This document shows positions 40,653-48,863 of a stretch of 64,000 nucleotides of DNA, one piece after another. The position numbers and the translations under genes were made by a program. Position 1 is the first letter of the stretch, and each line of letters begins with the position of its first letter. Below the pieces are notes generated by a model, which was not told the DNA's origin, ran no database searches, and was given only the letters and a program-made list of their open reading frames with translations. Source of the DNA: Actinospineispora spinosispora DSM 44797 (GTDB taxonomy: Bacteria > Actinomycetota > Actinomycetes > Mycobacteriales > Pseudonocardiaceae); assembly GCF_000429025.1 (NCBI RefSeq), contig NZ_KE386839.1, forward strand, positions 151,768 through 215,767, in the 5' to 3' direction.

Positions 40653-40882
40653 CAAACACGGCGGGACTACGCCACCCACACAGTGGGCTCCGTGAGTCTC
40701 CCCGGAGGGGGTTCAGTGCGGAGCACCGTAGAAAACGCAACGGGCGAGGCAGAACGCAACCAGACAAGCGCGCGCCCGACCGACGAAGTCGGCTTGTTCT
40801 TCTGGGAGCACCCCAGCGAGCGCTTGCGCGAGCCGGGGTGGTCACGGAAAAACTCCGCGCGGGACAGGCTTAAACTAACTCG
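40653..40882. repeat. dispersed repeat copy 4 and dnaG upstream region
   Basis: Bases 40686-40774 are an inverted match of 6312-6401. The remaining bases include a TAAACT box (40871-40876) ending 6 bases before the dnaG GTG, a possible -10 element for a leaderless message, with no convincing -35 box. No gene is seen. Together with the elements upstream this makes the sigJ-dnaG gap a second repeat cluster like the one at 6.2-7.0 kb. Confidence 0.55.
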
Positions 40883-42742
40883 GTGGCCGGACGGATCAGA
40901 GACTCGGATATCACCCAGGTCCGTGACCGCGCCCGGATCGACGAGGTGATCGGCGAGTACGTCGCGCTGCGTCGGGCGGGTGCCGGGTCGTTGAAGGGCC
41001 TGTGCCCGTTCCACGACGAGAAGACGCCGTCGTTCAACGTCCGCCCCACGCATGGCACGTTCCACTGCTTCGGCTGTGGCGAGGGCGGCAGTGTCATCGA
41101 CTTCGTGATGAAGATCGAGCACCTGGGTTTCGTCGAGGCGGTCGAGCGGCTCGCCGACAAGGTCGGGGTGCAGCTCACCTACGTCGGTGGCGGGTCGTCG
41201 GTCCAGCGGGAGCGCGGCACCCGTACCCGGTTGCTGGAGGCGAACCGCAAGGCGGCCGAGTACTACAGCCAGCAGCTGCGGACGCCGGAGGCGGCGCCCG
41301 CCATCCAGTTCCTCACCAGCCGGGGTTTCGACTCGGCGGCCGCGGCGCACTTCGGTTGTGGGTACGCACCCGCCGACTGGGACGGGCTGACGAAGACTCT
41401 GCTCGCCGACGGGTTCACGCTGGACGAGCTGAACAAGGCGGGTCTGTCGAAGGACGGCAAGCGGGGGCCTATCGACCGGTTCCGGCGTCGGTTGCTGTGG
41501 CCGATCCGGGACCTCGGCGGCGACGTGGTCGGGTTCGGCGCGCGGCGGTTGTTCGACGACGACCCGATCCAGGCCAAGTACCTGAACACGAGCGAGACGC
41601 CGGTCTACCGCAAGACGCACGTGCTGTTCGGCCTGGATTTGGCGAAGCGGGAGGTCGCCAAGCGGCGGCAGGTCGTGGTGGTCGAGGGGTACACCGACGT
41701 CATGGCGATGCACCAGGCCGGGATCCCCACCGCGGTCGCGTCCTGTGGCACGGCGTTCGGCGCCGAGCACATCTCGGTGCTGCGCAGGTTGATCGGCGAC
41801 GACTCGTTCGACCTGGGCGAGATGATCTATCTGTTCGATGGTGACGAGGCCGGTCAGGCCGCCGCGATGAAGGCGTTCGAGGGTGAGCAGCAGTTCGTCG
41901 GGCAGACGTTCGTCGCGGTCGCCCCGGACGGGCTCGACCCGTGTGAGCTGCGACAACGTTCCGGCGACACGGCGGTGCGGGACCTGGTGGCGCGGCGGGA
42001 GCCGCTGTTCGAGTTCGCCATCCGCAGCTTGCTGCGCGACTACGACATGGACACCACCGAGGGCCAGGTGAGCGCGCTGCGGCGCACCGTGCCGCTGGTC
42101 GCCCAGATCAAGGACCGGTCGCTGCGGGACGGCTACGCGCGCAGGCTCGCCGGCTGGGTCGGCTGGACCGACGAGTCGACCGTGGTGCAGCGGGTCAGGG
42201 AGACGGCGGGGGAGCCCGCGCAGCGGCAGCGCGCGACGGCGCGAGGCGCCGTCCCGCCGCCCGCGAAGGACCCGAAGCTGCGGTTGCAGCGCGAAGCGGT
42301 CAAGGCAGCGCTGCAGCTGCCCACGGTCGCCGGTCCCGCGTACGACGAGCTGCCGATCGGGTGTTTCAGCGAGCCCGCCTACCAGGCGGTGCACCAGGGC
42401 ATCCAGTCGGCCGGGGGAGCGGCGGCGGGGACGGAGGGCACCGAGTGGCTGGAGACGGTGGCCGCCCAGTGCCCGTCGACGCTGCGCTCGATGCTCACCG
42501 AGCTCGCCGTTGAGCCGCTCGACCTGCCGCGCAAGGGCAACGACGAGGCCCGCTACGTGGCGAGTGTGCTCGCCGGGGTCCGGCTGGTGCTGGTGGAGAC
42601 CCAGATCGCGGAGCTGAAGTCGCTGCTGCAGCGCACCAACCCGGTCACCGAGCCGGACGCCTATCGGGAGCTGTTCGGCGACCTGGTCCCGCTGGAGCAG
42701 TACGGCATCGCACTGCGTGAACGCAGGGCCGGCAGCGCGTGA
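40883..42742 (+). CDS. dnaG: DNA primase
   Basis: 619 residues, synthesises RNA primers for replication. The CHC2-type zinc domain has C41, H44, C62 and C65 (CPFHDEKTPSF, HCFGCGEGG). The TOPRIM catalytic core has VVEGYTDVMAMHQAG and YLFDGDEAG, and a helicase-binding C-terminal domain closes the protein. GTG 40883 has no ribosome site and a TAAACT box ends 6 bases before it, so translation may be leaderless. The stop overlaps the next gene by 4 bases. Confidence 0.96.
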   Translation: MAGRIRDSDITQVRDRARIDEVIGEYVALRRAGAGSLKGLCPFHDEKTPSFNVRPTHGTFHCFGCGEGGSVIDFVMKIEHLGFVEAVERLADKVGVQLTYVGGGSSVQRERGTRTRLLEANRKAAEYYSQQLRTPEAAPAIQFLTSRGFDSAAAAHFGCGYAPADWDGLTKTLLADGFTLDELNKAGLSKDGKRGPIDRFRRRLLWPIRDLGGDVVGFGARRLFDDDPIQAKYLNTSETPVYRKTHVLFGLDLAKREVAKRRQVVVVEGYTDVMAMHQAGIPTAVASCGTAFGAEHISVLRRLIGDDSFDLGEMIYLFDGDEAGQAAAMKAFEGEQQFVGQTFVAVAPDGLDPCELRQRSGDTAVRDLVARREPLFEFAIRSLLRDYDMDTTEGQVSALRRTVPLVAQIKDRSLRDGYARRLAGWVGWTDESTVVQRVRETAGEPAQRQRATARGAVPPPAKDPKLRLQREAVKAALQLPTVAGPAYDELPIGCFSEPAYQAVHQGIQSAGGAAAGTEGTEWLETVAAQCPSTLRSMLTELAVEPLDLPRKGNDEARYVASVLAGVRLVLVETQIAELKSLLQRTNPVTEPDAYRELFGDLVPLEQYGIALRERRAGSA

Positions 42743-43260
42743 GCGAACTGCGTGGCTGGATGTACCGGCTGCTCGGCCGTGAGCAGCTGCCGGAGGGGTT
42801 CACCGGCACGCTCGAGGGCGAGGAGCGGGTGCTCGCGTCGGCGACGGTGAGCGGCGGCGGGGTCGTCGTGGCGACGTCGCGTGGTCTGTGGCTGCCCGAG
42901 GGGCGCCGGATCGGGTGGCACCTGGTCAGCAAGGCGACCTGGAACAGCGGCGCGCTGACGGTCATCGAGGCCGTCGAGCAGGAGGCCGTCGGTGACGCGG
43001 TGATCCTGGCCGACCAGCGGCCGCTGCCGGTGCGGCTCAGCGATCCCGGCCGGGTTCCCGAAGTGGTGCACAAGCGCGTCACCTCGTCGATCCGGTCGCG
43101 GCGACGTGTGGAGCTGCCGGGTGGCGGCGCGTGGTTCGTGGACCGCGCGGTGGCCGGCCGGGACGGCGTACAGGTGCAGGTCCGGCCCGATCCGGGCACC
43201 GAACCGGGAGCGCTTCGTCAGGCGGTCGAACGGGCCGCGGACCGAGAGGAAGTCGACTGA
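42739..43260 (+). CDS. conserved hypothetical protein downstream of dnaG
   Basis: 173 residues, not recognised beyond being a frequent dnaG neighbour in actinomycetes. It is strand-rich (ERVLASATVSGGGVVVATSRGLWLPEGRRIGWHLVSKATW), which suggests a PH-like or beta-barrel fold. GAWFVDRAVAGRDGVQVQVRPDPG follows. No catalytic motif, signal peptide or membrane segment. GTG 42739 overlaps dnaG by 4 bases, and the next gene starts immediately after its stop. Confidence 0.7.
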   Translation: MSELRGWMYRLLGREQLPEGFTGTLEGEERVLASATVSGGGVVVATSRGLWLPEGRRIGWHLVSKATWNSGALTVIEAVEQEAVGDAVILADQRPLPVRLSDPGRVPEVVHKRVTSSIRSRRRVELPGGGAWFVDRAVAGRDGVQVQVRPDPGTEPGALRQAVERAADREEVD

Positions 43261-44022
43261 ATGACCTGGGATCCGACCGCGTACCTCACGTTCGACGACC
43301 ACCGTTCCCGGCCGTTCCATGATCTGCTGGCCAGGATCGGGGCTCGGAACCCGAGGCGCGTGGTCGACCTGGGGTGCGGCCCCGGCCACCTGACCGGGCT
43401 GCTGTCCGCGCGGTGGCCGGACGCCGAGATCGACGCGTTCGACTCTTCGCCGGAGATGGTCGCCGACGCGCGGGCGCGGGGTGTGCCGGCGCGGCAGGCC
43501 GACGTCCGCGACTGGCACCCGGGTGAGCGTGACGACGTGGTCGTCACCAACGCGGTCCTGCAGTGGGTGCCGGGACACCCTCGGCTGCTGGTCGACTGGA
43601 TCGGCGAGATGCCGGCGGGCGGCTGGTTCGCCATGCAGGTCCCCGGGAACTTCGATGCGCCCTCGCACGTGCTGGTGCGTGAGCTGCTCGCCGAGCCCGC
43701 CTGGCGGGGCAGGGTCGAGGTCCGTGACGCGCTGGCCGTGGAAACCCCGACGACGTATGCGGACTCGTTGATCGCGGCGGGCGCCGAGGTCGATGCGTGG
43801 GAGACCACCTACCTGCACCGCCTGACCGGCGAGGACCCGGTCCTGACCTGGATCACCGGCACCGCGCTGCGCCCGGTGCGTGCCGCACTGGACGACGCCG
43901 AATGGGACCGCTTCCGCGCGGAGCTGGCCCCCAGGCTGCGTGAGGTCTACCCGGCGGGCGAGGACGGCAGCACCTGGCTCCCGTTCCGCAGGCTCTTCAT
44001 GATCGCCAGGACGGCAGGCTAG
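43261..44022 (+). CDS. tam: trans-aconitate 2-methyltransferase-like SAM methyltransferase
   Basis: 253 residues. TWDPTAYLTFDDHRSRPFHDLLARI at the N-terminus and VVDLGCGPGHLTGLL for SAM binding are diagnostic of Tam, which methylates trans-aconitate to relieve aconitase inhibition. VVTNAVLQWVPGH and GGWFAMQVPGNFD also match. ATG 43261 follows the previous stop directly, so the dnaG operon continues through it. It ends before a palindrome. Confidence 0.88.
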   Translation: MTWDPTAYLTFDDHRSRPFHDLLARIGARNPRRVVDLGCGPGHLTGLLSARWPDAEIDAFDSSPEMVADARARGVPARQADVRDWHPGERDDVVVTNAVLQWVPGHPRLLVDWIGEMPAGGWFAMQVPGNFDAPSHVLVRELLAEPAWRGRVEVRDALAVETPTTYADSLIAAGAEVDAWETTYLHRLTGEDPVLTWITGTALRPVRAALDDAEWDRFRAELAPRLREVYPAGEDGSTWLPFRRLFMIARTAG

Positions 44023-44030
44023 CCCGACCT

Positions 44031-44092
44031 CGCAGACCGTGATGTCGCGTCGCAGACACTGCAGCGTCTGCGACGCGACGTGACGGTCTGCG
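44031..44092. terminator. 27-bp near-perfect palindrome between convergent tam and YtxH-like genes
   Basis: Arms 44031-44057 and 44066-44092 pair at about 25 of 27 positions with an 8-base loop. No T-tract. It sits between two convergent genes, as a bidirectional terminator would. Confidence 0.75.
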
Positions 44093-44106
44093 AAGTCGTG
44101 TCGCGG

Positions 44107-44304
44107 TCAGCTGTCCTTGCGGAGGCCGGCGGTCGCTCGCACAGCGTCCACCGCTTTCGCCTTGGCGATGCCCGCCGCGCCCTGCACCGCGGGGTGGTCG
44201 GCTACGCGGCGGTAGGTGCGGGCCAGCTGCTCGTAGCGCTCCCGGCCGGCCCGGCTGCCCAGCACGTAGCCGGTCGCTGCACCGAGCATGAACGGGATCA
44301 ACAC
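44107..44304 (-). CDS. small YtxH-like membrane-anchored protein
   Basis: 65 residues. The N-terminal hydrophobic glycine-rich segment LIPFMLGAATGYVLGSRAG followed by a basic amphipathic helix (RERYEQLARTYRRV) is the layout of YtxH-like small proteins. GTG 44304 has a perfect GGAGG box 5 to 6 bases upstream, which decides the start; longer frames upstream lack one. Function unknown. Confidence 0.7.
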   Translation of the reverse strand: MLIPFMLGAATGYVLGSRAGRERYEQLARTYRRVADHPAVQGAAGIAKAKAVDAVRATAGLRKDS

Positions 44305-44447
44305 GGCTTCCTCCAGGGTTGTCTGCGACCCATACTGCCGCGGGCCGGCTGAGCATGCCCACTCATGGGAGCCCCTGTAAACCGCCGTGCGGCGGTGCGC
44401 TAAGGTTATCTCCGTTGGCGGCCGAGCCGCCCGGAACAACAAAGCGG

Positions 44448-44520
44448 TCCTCCGTAGCTCAATTGGCAGAGCATGCGACTGTTAATCGCAGGGTTACTGG
44501 TTCGAGTCCAGTCGGAGGAG
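44448..44520 (+). tRNA. tRNA-Asn (anticodon GTT)
   Basis: 73 bases folding as a full cloverleaf: acceptor TCCTCCG with CGGAGGA, D-arm GCTC/GAGC, anticodon stem TGCGA/TCGCA with loop CTGTTAA (GTT at 44481-44483), T-arm ACTGG/CCAGT with loop TTCGAGT, discriminator G. The CCA tail is not encoded. A standalone tRNA gene is a possible integration site, but no integrase or repeated 3' end is present. Confidence 0.97.
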
Positions 44521-44598
44521 CAACAATCCCCAGGCCAAATCCCGTATCTCTGATCGTCGATCACGATACGTCGGTGGCCTAATAGTCGCTAAAGCGCG

Positions 44599-44641
44599 AA
44601 GAGGCCGGATATCGCCGTTCAATGGCGGTATCCGGCCTCTT
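44599..44641. terminator. 18-bp palindrome between tRNA-Asn and helD
   Basis: Arms 44599-44616 and 44624-44641 pair fully with one G.T position and a 7-base loop. On the minus strand it follows the helD stop closely, so it probably ends both helD and the tRNA transcript. Confidence 0.8.
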
Positions 44642-44649
44642 GCGTGCGA

Positions 44650-46932
44650 TCAGCGTTCGAGGTGCAGCAGCCCGAGCCGTTGGGTGGCGCGGGTCATCGA
44701 GACGTAGAGATCGGCCGGGTTACGTGCGCGAATCCGCTCGGGGTCGACGATCACGACGGCATCGAACTCGAGCCCTTTCGCCGACACCGGGGTGTGGACC
44801 TCGGCGCCGAGTCCGGCCAGGCCGTCGACGTCGTCGGCGATCACCGCCAGCGTTCCCCGGCCCGACCGAGCCTCCTCTGTCTCGACGGCTGTGCGCACGT
44901 CCGTCCGGGACACGGTGAGCTGCCACGGGTCCTCACCCGTCGCCCGGACCGACTCGGGTGGCTGCCGGTCCGGCGCGAACTCGGCCAGCACCGTCGCCGC
45001 CAGCGACATGATCTCGCTGGGCGTGCGGTAGTTCACCGTGAGCGTCCGGTACGTCCATCGGGAACCGAGGTGCGGCGCGAGCACGTCCGCCCACTCGTGC
45101 GCCCCGGATGCCGCGCTGCGCTGCGCGAGATCACCCACCGCGGTGATGGACCGGGACGGGCAGCGGCGTAACAGGACGTGCCAGTCCATGGCGGACAGCT
45201 CCTGGGCCTCGTCGACGACGAGGTGCCCGTACCGCCAGTCCCGGTCGGCCGCCGCCCGTTCGGCGACGCTCTTGAGCTCGTCGGGCACCTGCCGGGCGGC
45301 GAGCATGTCGGCGGTGACGAAGTCGGTCGGGCGCAGCTCGTCGGGGTCCTCCCCGGCGATCTGCCGGTCGGCCGCCTCCAGGATGGACAGCACCTCGGCC
45401 GCGTAGGCGCTGTCCGGCTCTCTCGGTTCGGCCGAGGAACCGGGCAGCGGGCCGAGCAGCTCGGCCAGCTCGTCGAGCAGCGGTGCGTCCGCCACGGTCC
45501 ACGCGGCGCCCTTGGCCCGGTACAGAGCGGCGTCGGCGCCCGCCGAGGCGAGCCGGTCCGGTGACGTGAACAGATCGCCGAGCACCTGCTCCGGGGTCAG
45601 CGACGGCCACAGGCGGTCGACAGCGGCGTGGAAACCGAGGTCCGAACGCAGGTCGTCGCGCAGCTCGTGGCGCAGCTGCGCCGTCACCTGCGCCGGTGGG
45701 GCGATCTCCGGGAGCTCCTCGCCGAGCTCGCGGAGGATGTCGGCGAGCTCGGGTGGGTCCGCCAGGTCCCCGCTGAGTCGCTCGACGCCCTGCCCGACGA
45801 GCAGGCCGCCCAGTGCGTCGCGGAACGTCGCCCGCGCGGCGTTGTGCGGCAGACCCGTGGCCCGCGCGCGCCGCCCGGCCTCCGCCGCCGTGTCTCGGTC
45901 GATCTCGACGGTGACGTCGTCGAGCTCGATCCGGATCGGCGACCCGGGCAGCTCCTGCCGATCCGCGACGGCGCGGCGCAGCACGTCCAGCATGCCGAGC
46001 CCGCCCTTCGTCCGCGAGACGTCGTCCTGATCGACCTCGGTGGCGACCACGCCGAGGGCCAGCCTGCCCGGTGTGGTGAACACCACCGCCGACTCGCCCA
46101 GCGCCGGGAGCACTCCGCCGACGTACCGGATGAACCCGGCGCTGGGACCGACGACCAGCACACCGCTGCGAGCCAGCCGCTCCCGATGCGTGTAGAGCAG
46201 ATAGGCCACGCGGTGCAGCGCCACCGCGGTCTTGCCCGTCCCCGGGCCGCCCTCGATCACCACCGCGCCGGACAGCGGCAGCCGGATGATCGCGTCCTGC
46301 TCGGCCTGGATCGTCGTCACGATGTCGCGCATCGTCGACCCGCGCGGCGCCGTCAATGCGGCGAGCAATGCCGGGTCGGACGCGGATTCCGAATCGGCAT
46401 CGGTGAGTGCCGCCCGATCCAGTACGTCGTCGTGAAATGTGTGGACCCGTTCCTCGGGCGCGGTTCCGGCGAGCTGGAAATGCCGCCGACGGATCATTCC
46501 GAGCGGTGTCGCCAATGTCGCGCAGTAGAACGGCTGGGCGGCGGGCGCGCGCCAGTCGATGAGCGCGCTCTCCGAATCCGAGGGATCGGTGAGTCCGATC
46601 CGGCCGATGTAGCTCGTCGACCCGTCGGTGTGGTCGAGCCGGCCGAAACACAGACCCGAGCGTGCCGCCGCCAGCGCGCTCGCCCTCTCCGACCAGCGGT
46701 GTGCGGACACGTCGCGTTCCCAGCGCGCGCTGAGCTCCTCGCCGGCCGGCGTGCCGAGCACTCCCCGGGCCGTGGCGGTGGCGGTCGCCAGCTCTGCGGC
46801 GAGCAGTGCGTGAAGCCGGCGGATCCGCTCGGTCTCCGCCGCCAACTCTCGCTCGAATGGGGGTCTGGCCGGCCCCTCTCCGATCGTGCTATTATTAATG
46901 TGTAGGGTAGTGAGTTCTTTTTCTGATCGCAC
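44650..46932 (-). CDS. helD: HelD-type RNA polymerase-associated helicase-like ATPase
   Basis: A 760-residue UvrD/Rep-like superfamily 1 protein. The N-terminal coiled coil (RELAAETERIRRLHALLAAEL) and YIGRIGLTDPSDSESALIDWRAPAA are HelD hallmarks. Walker A is EGGPGTGKTAVALHR, Walker B VDEAQELSAMDW, and VNYRTPSEIM and SAKGLEFDAVVIVD complete the motor. HelD releases RNA polymerase from stalled or drug-bound complexes; some actinobacterial forms give rifampicin tolerance. No rifamycin-associated element was found upstream. GTG 46932 lies 5 bases after a TACTCT box, so the message is probably leaderless. Confidence 0.9.
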   Translation of the reverse strand: MRSEKELTTLHINNSTIGEGPARPPFERELAAETERIRRLHALLAAELATATATARGVLGTPAGEELSARWERDVSAHRWSERASALAAARSGLCFGRLDHTDGSTSYIGRIGLTDPSDSESALIDWRAPAAQPFYCATLATPLGMIRRRHFQLAGTAPEERVHTFHDDVLDRAALTDADSESASDPALLAALTAPRGSTMRDIVTTIQAEQDAIIRLPLSGAVVIEGGPGTGKTAVALHRVAYLLYTHRERLARSGVLVVGPSAGFIRYVGGVLPALGESAVVFTTPGRLALGVVATEVDQDDVSRTKGGLGMLDVLRRAVADRQELPGSPIRIELDDVTVEIDRDTAAEAGRRARATGLPHNAARATFRDALGGLLVGQGVERLSGDLADPPELADILRELGEELPEIAPPAQVTAQLRHELRDDLRSDLGFHAAVDRLWPSLTPEQVLGDLFTSPDRLASAGADAALYRAKGAAWTVADAPLLDELAELLGPLPGSSAEPREPDSAYAAEVLSILEAADRQIAGEDPDELRPTDFVTADMLAARQVPDELKSVAERAAADRDWRYGHLVVDEAQELSAMDWHVLLRRCPSRSITAVGDLAQRSAASGAHEWADVLAPHLGSRWTYRTLTVNYRTPSEIMSLAATVLAEFAPDRQPPESVRATGEDPWQLTVSRTDVRTAVETEEARSGRGTLAVIADDVDGLAGLGAEVHTPVSAKGLEFDAVVIVDPERIRARNPADLYVSMTRATQRLGLLHLER

Positions 46933-46937
46933 CCATT

Positions 46938-46967
46938 AGAGTATCTCTTTCGGCCGCTGCTGCGCAA
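46938..46967 (-). promoter_or_regulatory. helD promoter
   Basis: On the minus strand TTGCGC (46967-46962), an 18-base spacer and TACTCT (46943-46938) are followed after 5 bases by the GTG start. Transcription would begin at or next to the start codon, giving a leaderless message. The local DNA is richer in A and T than the genome average. Confidence 0.55.
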
Positions 46968-47049
46968 TAGCGAGTGAGTGTGCCGCATTATTTTGTTGCC
47001 ACAGCAACTGTCGTAACGTCTGTCTCGGATTCCGCGATCCCTTAGATCG

Positions 47050-47703
47050 ATGAACAATGAGCAGTTCGATCTGCCCGGGCCCGCCCAGGTCGAGCCTCGT
47101 AACGGCTTCGGCATCACGGCGCTGGTGACGGCGCTCGTCGGACTGGTGCCGTGCCTCATGCCCGTCACATCCTTCTTCGGCGTGATGTTCGGGATCGTCG
47201 CGGTCGTCTTCGGGTTCCTCGGCCTCGGTCGGGCGAGACGTGGAGCCGCGACGAGTAAGCGCCTCCCGCTGTCCGGGCTGATCATCGGACTTCTCACCCT
47301 GCTGCTCGGGCTGGTGGGAATCGGCCTGTTCTTCGGTGCCGTGGACAAGCTCGGTGAGGTCGTGGGGATCTCCGCCGAGGCGCCGCCCGCGCCTGTCATC
47401 CCCGCGGATCCGCTCCCTCCCGGCTTGGAGAACAAGAGGATCAGGGTCGACCAGGGCGACTTCAGTGAGCCGGTCTGGTCCTGTCTGAGTCGCTCCGCGA
47501 CCCTGGGGGACGGTGCGTGGTACGTGCCGTACAAGGCGTTCGATCGGTGCGTGCGCGTCCCGGGGTCGAATATGGTGCGACTCACCCGGGACGGCACGGC
47601 GGAGGGAGTCTGGTTCTGTGTCGCGGGCAAGGGCTGGTTCTACGCCAGGGCGCCGGTGATGTGGGTTCCTCGGCAGGACTACAGCGATTGCGGCGGGCAT
47701 TAG
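47050..47703 (+). CDS. DUF4190-like membrane protein with extracytoplasmic C-terminal domain
   Basis: 217 residues. Two membrane segments (ITALVTALVGLVPCLMPVTSFF region and LIIGLLTLLLGLVGIGLFFGAV) linked by a basic loop form a DUF4190-like module. The following 110 residues, with two Cys pairs (SCLS/DRC and FCV/DCG), likely face outward. It lacks the Pro/Tyr-rich tail of the two DUF4190 genes near 13 kb. ATG 47050. Divergent from helD. Function unknown. Confidence 0.65.
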   Translation: MNNEQFDLPGPAQVEPRNGFGITALVTALVGLVPCLMPVTSFFGVMFGIVAVVFGFLGLGRARRGAATSKRLPLSGLIIGLLTLLLGLVGIGLFFGAVDKLGEVVGISAEAPPAPVIPADPLPPGLENKRIRVDQGDFSEPVWSCLSRSATLGDGAWYVPYKAFDRCVRVPGSNMVRLTRDGTAEGVWFCVAGKGWFYARAPVMWVPRQDYSDCGGH

Positions 47704-47716
47704 TGCCGCTCACCGG

Positions 47717-48063
47717 TCATTCGCCGAGCGGCGCCCGGTCGGCGCGGGGCAGTAAGGCGTGGGCGGGGACCAGCTGCTCGAAGAAGAGGGCCGGTCTCGG
47801 GCGGCCGTCCGCATAGTAGACCTGGTAGTTCACCATTCCGAACCACTCGCCACGTGACCCCCTGCGCCATTCGCGCAGCAGGCCGCGCGCCCGTCCGGTC
47901 ATCTCCAGACCGTCACCCAGTTTTCTCGGGCTGGCCTGGTCCGTCCTGACCAGCTCGTCCAGCAGCACCCACACCTCGGTCAGTGGCGGGACCGTCGTCG
48001 GAGCCGCGAAGCCGGCGATCGCCGGCGCAGGAGGCGGCTGCCACTCGTGGTCCGAACACATGT
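47717..48063 (-). CDS. hypothetical protein, possibly SOS-controlled
   Basis: About 115 residues from ATG 48063, not recognised. The segment PPLTEVWVLLDELVRTDQ and RGEWFGMVNYQVYYADGRPRPALFFEQLVPA have the look of a conserved domain. The frame stays open upstream to 48310 (ATG at 48241), but that part is low complexity and has no ribosome site. The start codon lies inside a near-perfect actinobacterial LexA box, suggesting DNA-damage control if it is transcribed from close by. It converges on the DUF4190-like gene. Confidence 0.5.
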
Positions 48064-48067
48064 TCGA
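48052..48067. promoter_or_regulatory. candidate LexA (SOS) box
   Basis: On the minus strand TCGAAC-N4-GTTCGG, matching 11 of the 12 fixed positions of the actinobacterial SOS box TCGAAC-N4-GTTCGA. It covers the proposed ATG at 48063. Chance occurrence of one such match in a window this size is low but not negligible. Confidence 0.4.
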
Positions 48068-48299
48068 AGTGTCACTCGCCGGTGCTTGTCGAAGCAACAG
48101 CGGTTGGGTCACAACTTTCCCGTGACGTTCTGGGTCGGTGACGGTGAGTGCGGGTACGGTGGAGGTGTTGGGAACATCTCGTATACGGGCGCTCGAGCTC
48201 GTGTCGTCCCCGATGAGCGTCCAGGGCGGATCGCTTGCCATCGGGTTCGGTGATCGGTCAGGTCCTTGGTTTCGCTCCACCGATGCAAGGGACTGAGTC

Positions 48300-48458
48300 A
48301 TGAGCAGCAACGGGAAAGTCCTGTCTCCGTACGACCGGCGAGTTCAGCTGGTCGTGGCGACGATCAAGCAGCACGAGAAGCTCGGTGACAAGGCCACGCA
48401 CTCGCTGGCCGTCGAGGTACTGCACGCGCTCGACCACATCCCGGAAAAGGTGCGTTGA
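48300..48458 (+). CDS. very small conserved-type protein (about 52 aa)
   Basis: 52 residues from ATG 48300 to TGA 48456-48458, below common length cut-offs. SPYDRRVQLVVATIKQHEKLGDKATHSLAVEVLHALDHIPEKVR is a plausible helical unit with good codon periodicity, resembling short actinomycete DUF6307-type proteins (a tentative link). No strong ribosome site is seen. Unknown role; it is followed 112 bases later by another small gene. Confidence 0.5.
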   Translation: MSSNGKVLSPYDRRVQLVVATIKQHEKLGDKATHSLAVEVLHALDHIPEKVR

Positions 48459-48569
48459 GCGGGTCCTGATGATCCGGCCGCCAGGTGTCTGAAACGCCTG
48501 GCGGCACCGGGCACGGAACCCGCGGTGTCGAACTCCAGCACGGCCCAATCCCGTCAAGGAGGACTGCCG

Positions 48570-48863
48570 ATGTCTGCTCCGAGAGAGATTCCGTTCTGTG
48601 ACCGCGAGGGCAACCACCGCATGACGCTGTCGGTGGAGGTCGGTGAGCACGGCGAGCCGCCGAAAGAGGTCGAGCTGTTCGGCGCGGACCGCCGGGGTCG
48701 TACGACCCGTTGGTGCTACCGGCGTGAACCCCGGCCGGGGACAGAGGCCCAGTGGGCCTACGTCGAGACCAGTCGGGTCCTGTCGACGGTGCCGCCGCCC
48801 GGTAGTCAGGAGGCGTTGATGCGGGTCCTGGCGTCGGCGGAGTGGCCGGTCAGTCCGCGTTGA
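48570..48863 (+). CDS. small hypothetical protein
   Basis: 97 residues from ATG 48570, preceded by an AAGGAGG box at good spacing, which fixes the start. It is a mainly beta protein (HRMTLSVEVGEHGEPPKEVELFGADRRG) with a charged centre. There is no known motif. It overlaps the end of the convergent TetR gene by 14 bases. It may share a transcript with the 52-residue gene just upstream. Confidence 0.6.
   Translation: MSAPREIPFCDREGNHRMTLSVEVGEHGEPPKEVELFGADRRGRTTRWCYRREPRPGTEAQWAYVETSRVLSTVPPPGSQEALMRVLASAEWPVSPR

Noticed and set aside
40167..40949. 260-codon plus-strand frame in the sigJ-dnaG gap
   Set aside because: The frame is made of four repeat families and overlaps the dnaG start; no protein family fits.
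46933..47049. Rifamycin-associated element before helD
   Set aside because: The expected 19-base GC palindrome (GGGGCTTGCGGCAAGGCCC type) is not found in the upstream gap.
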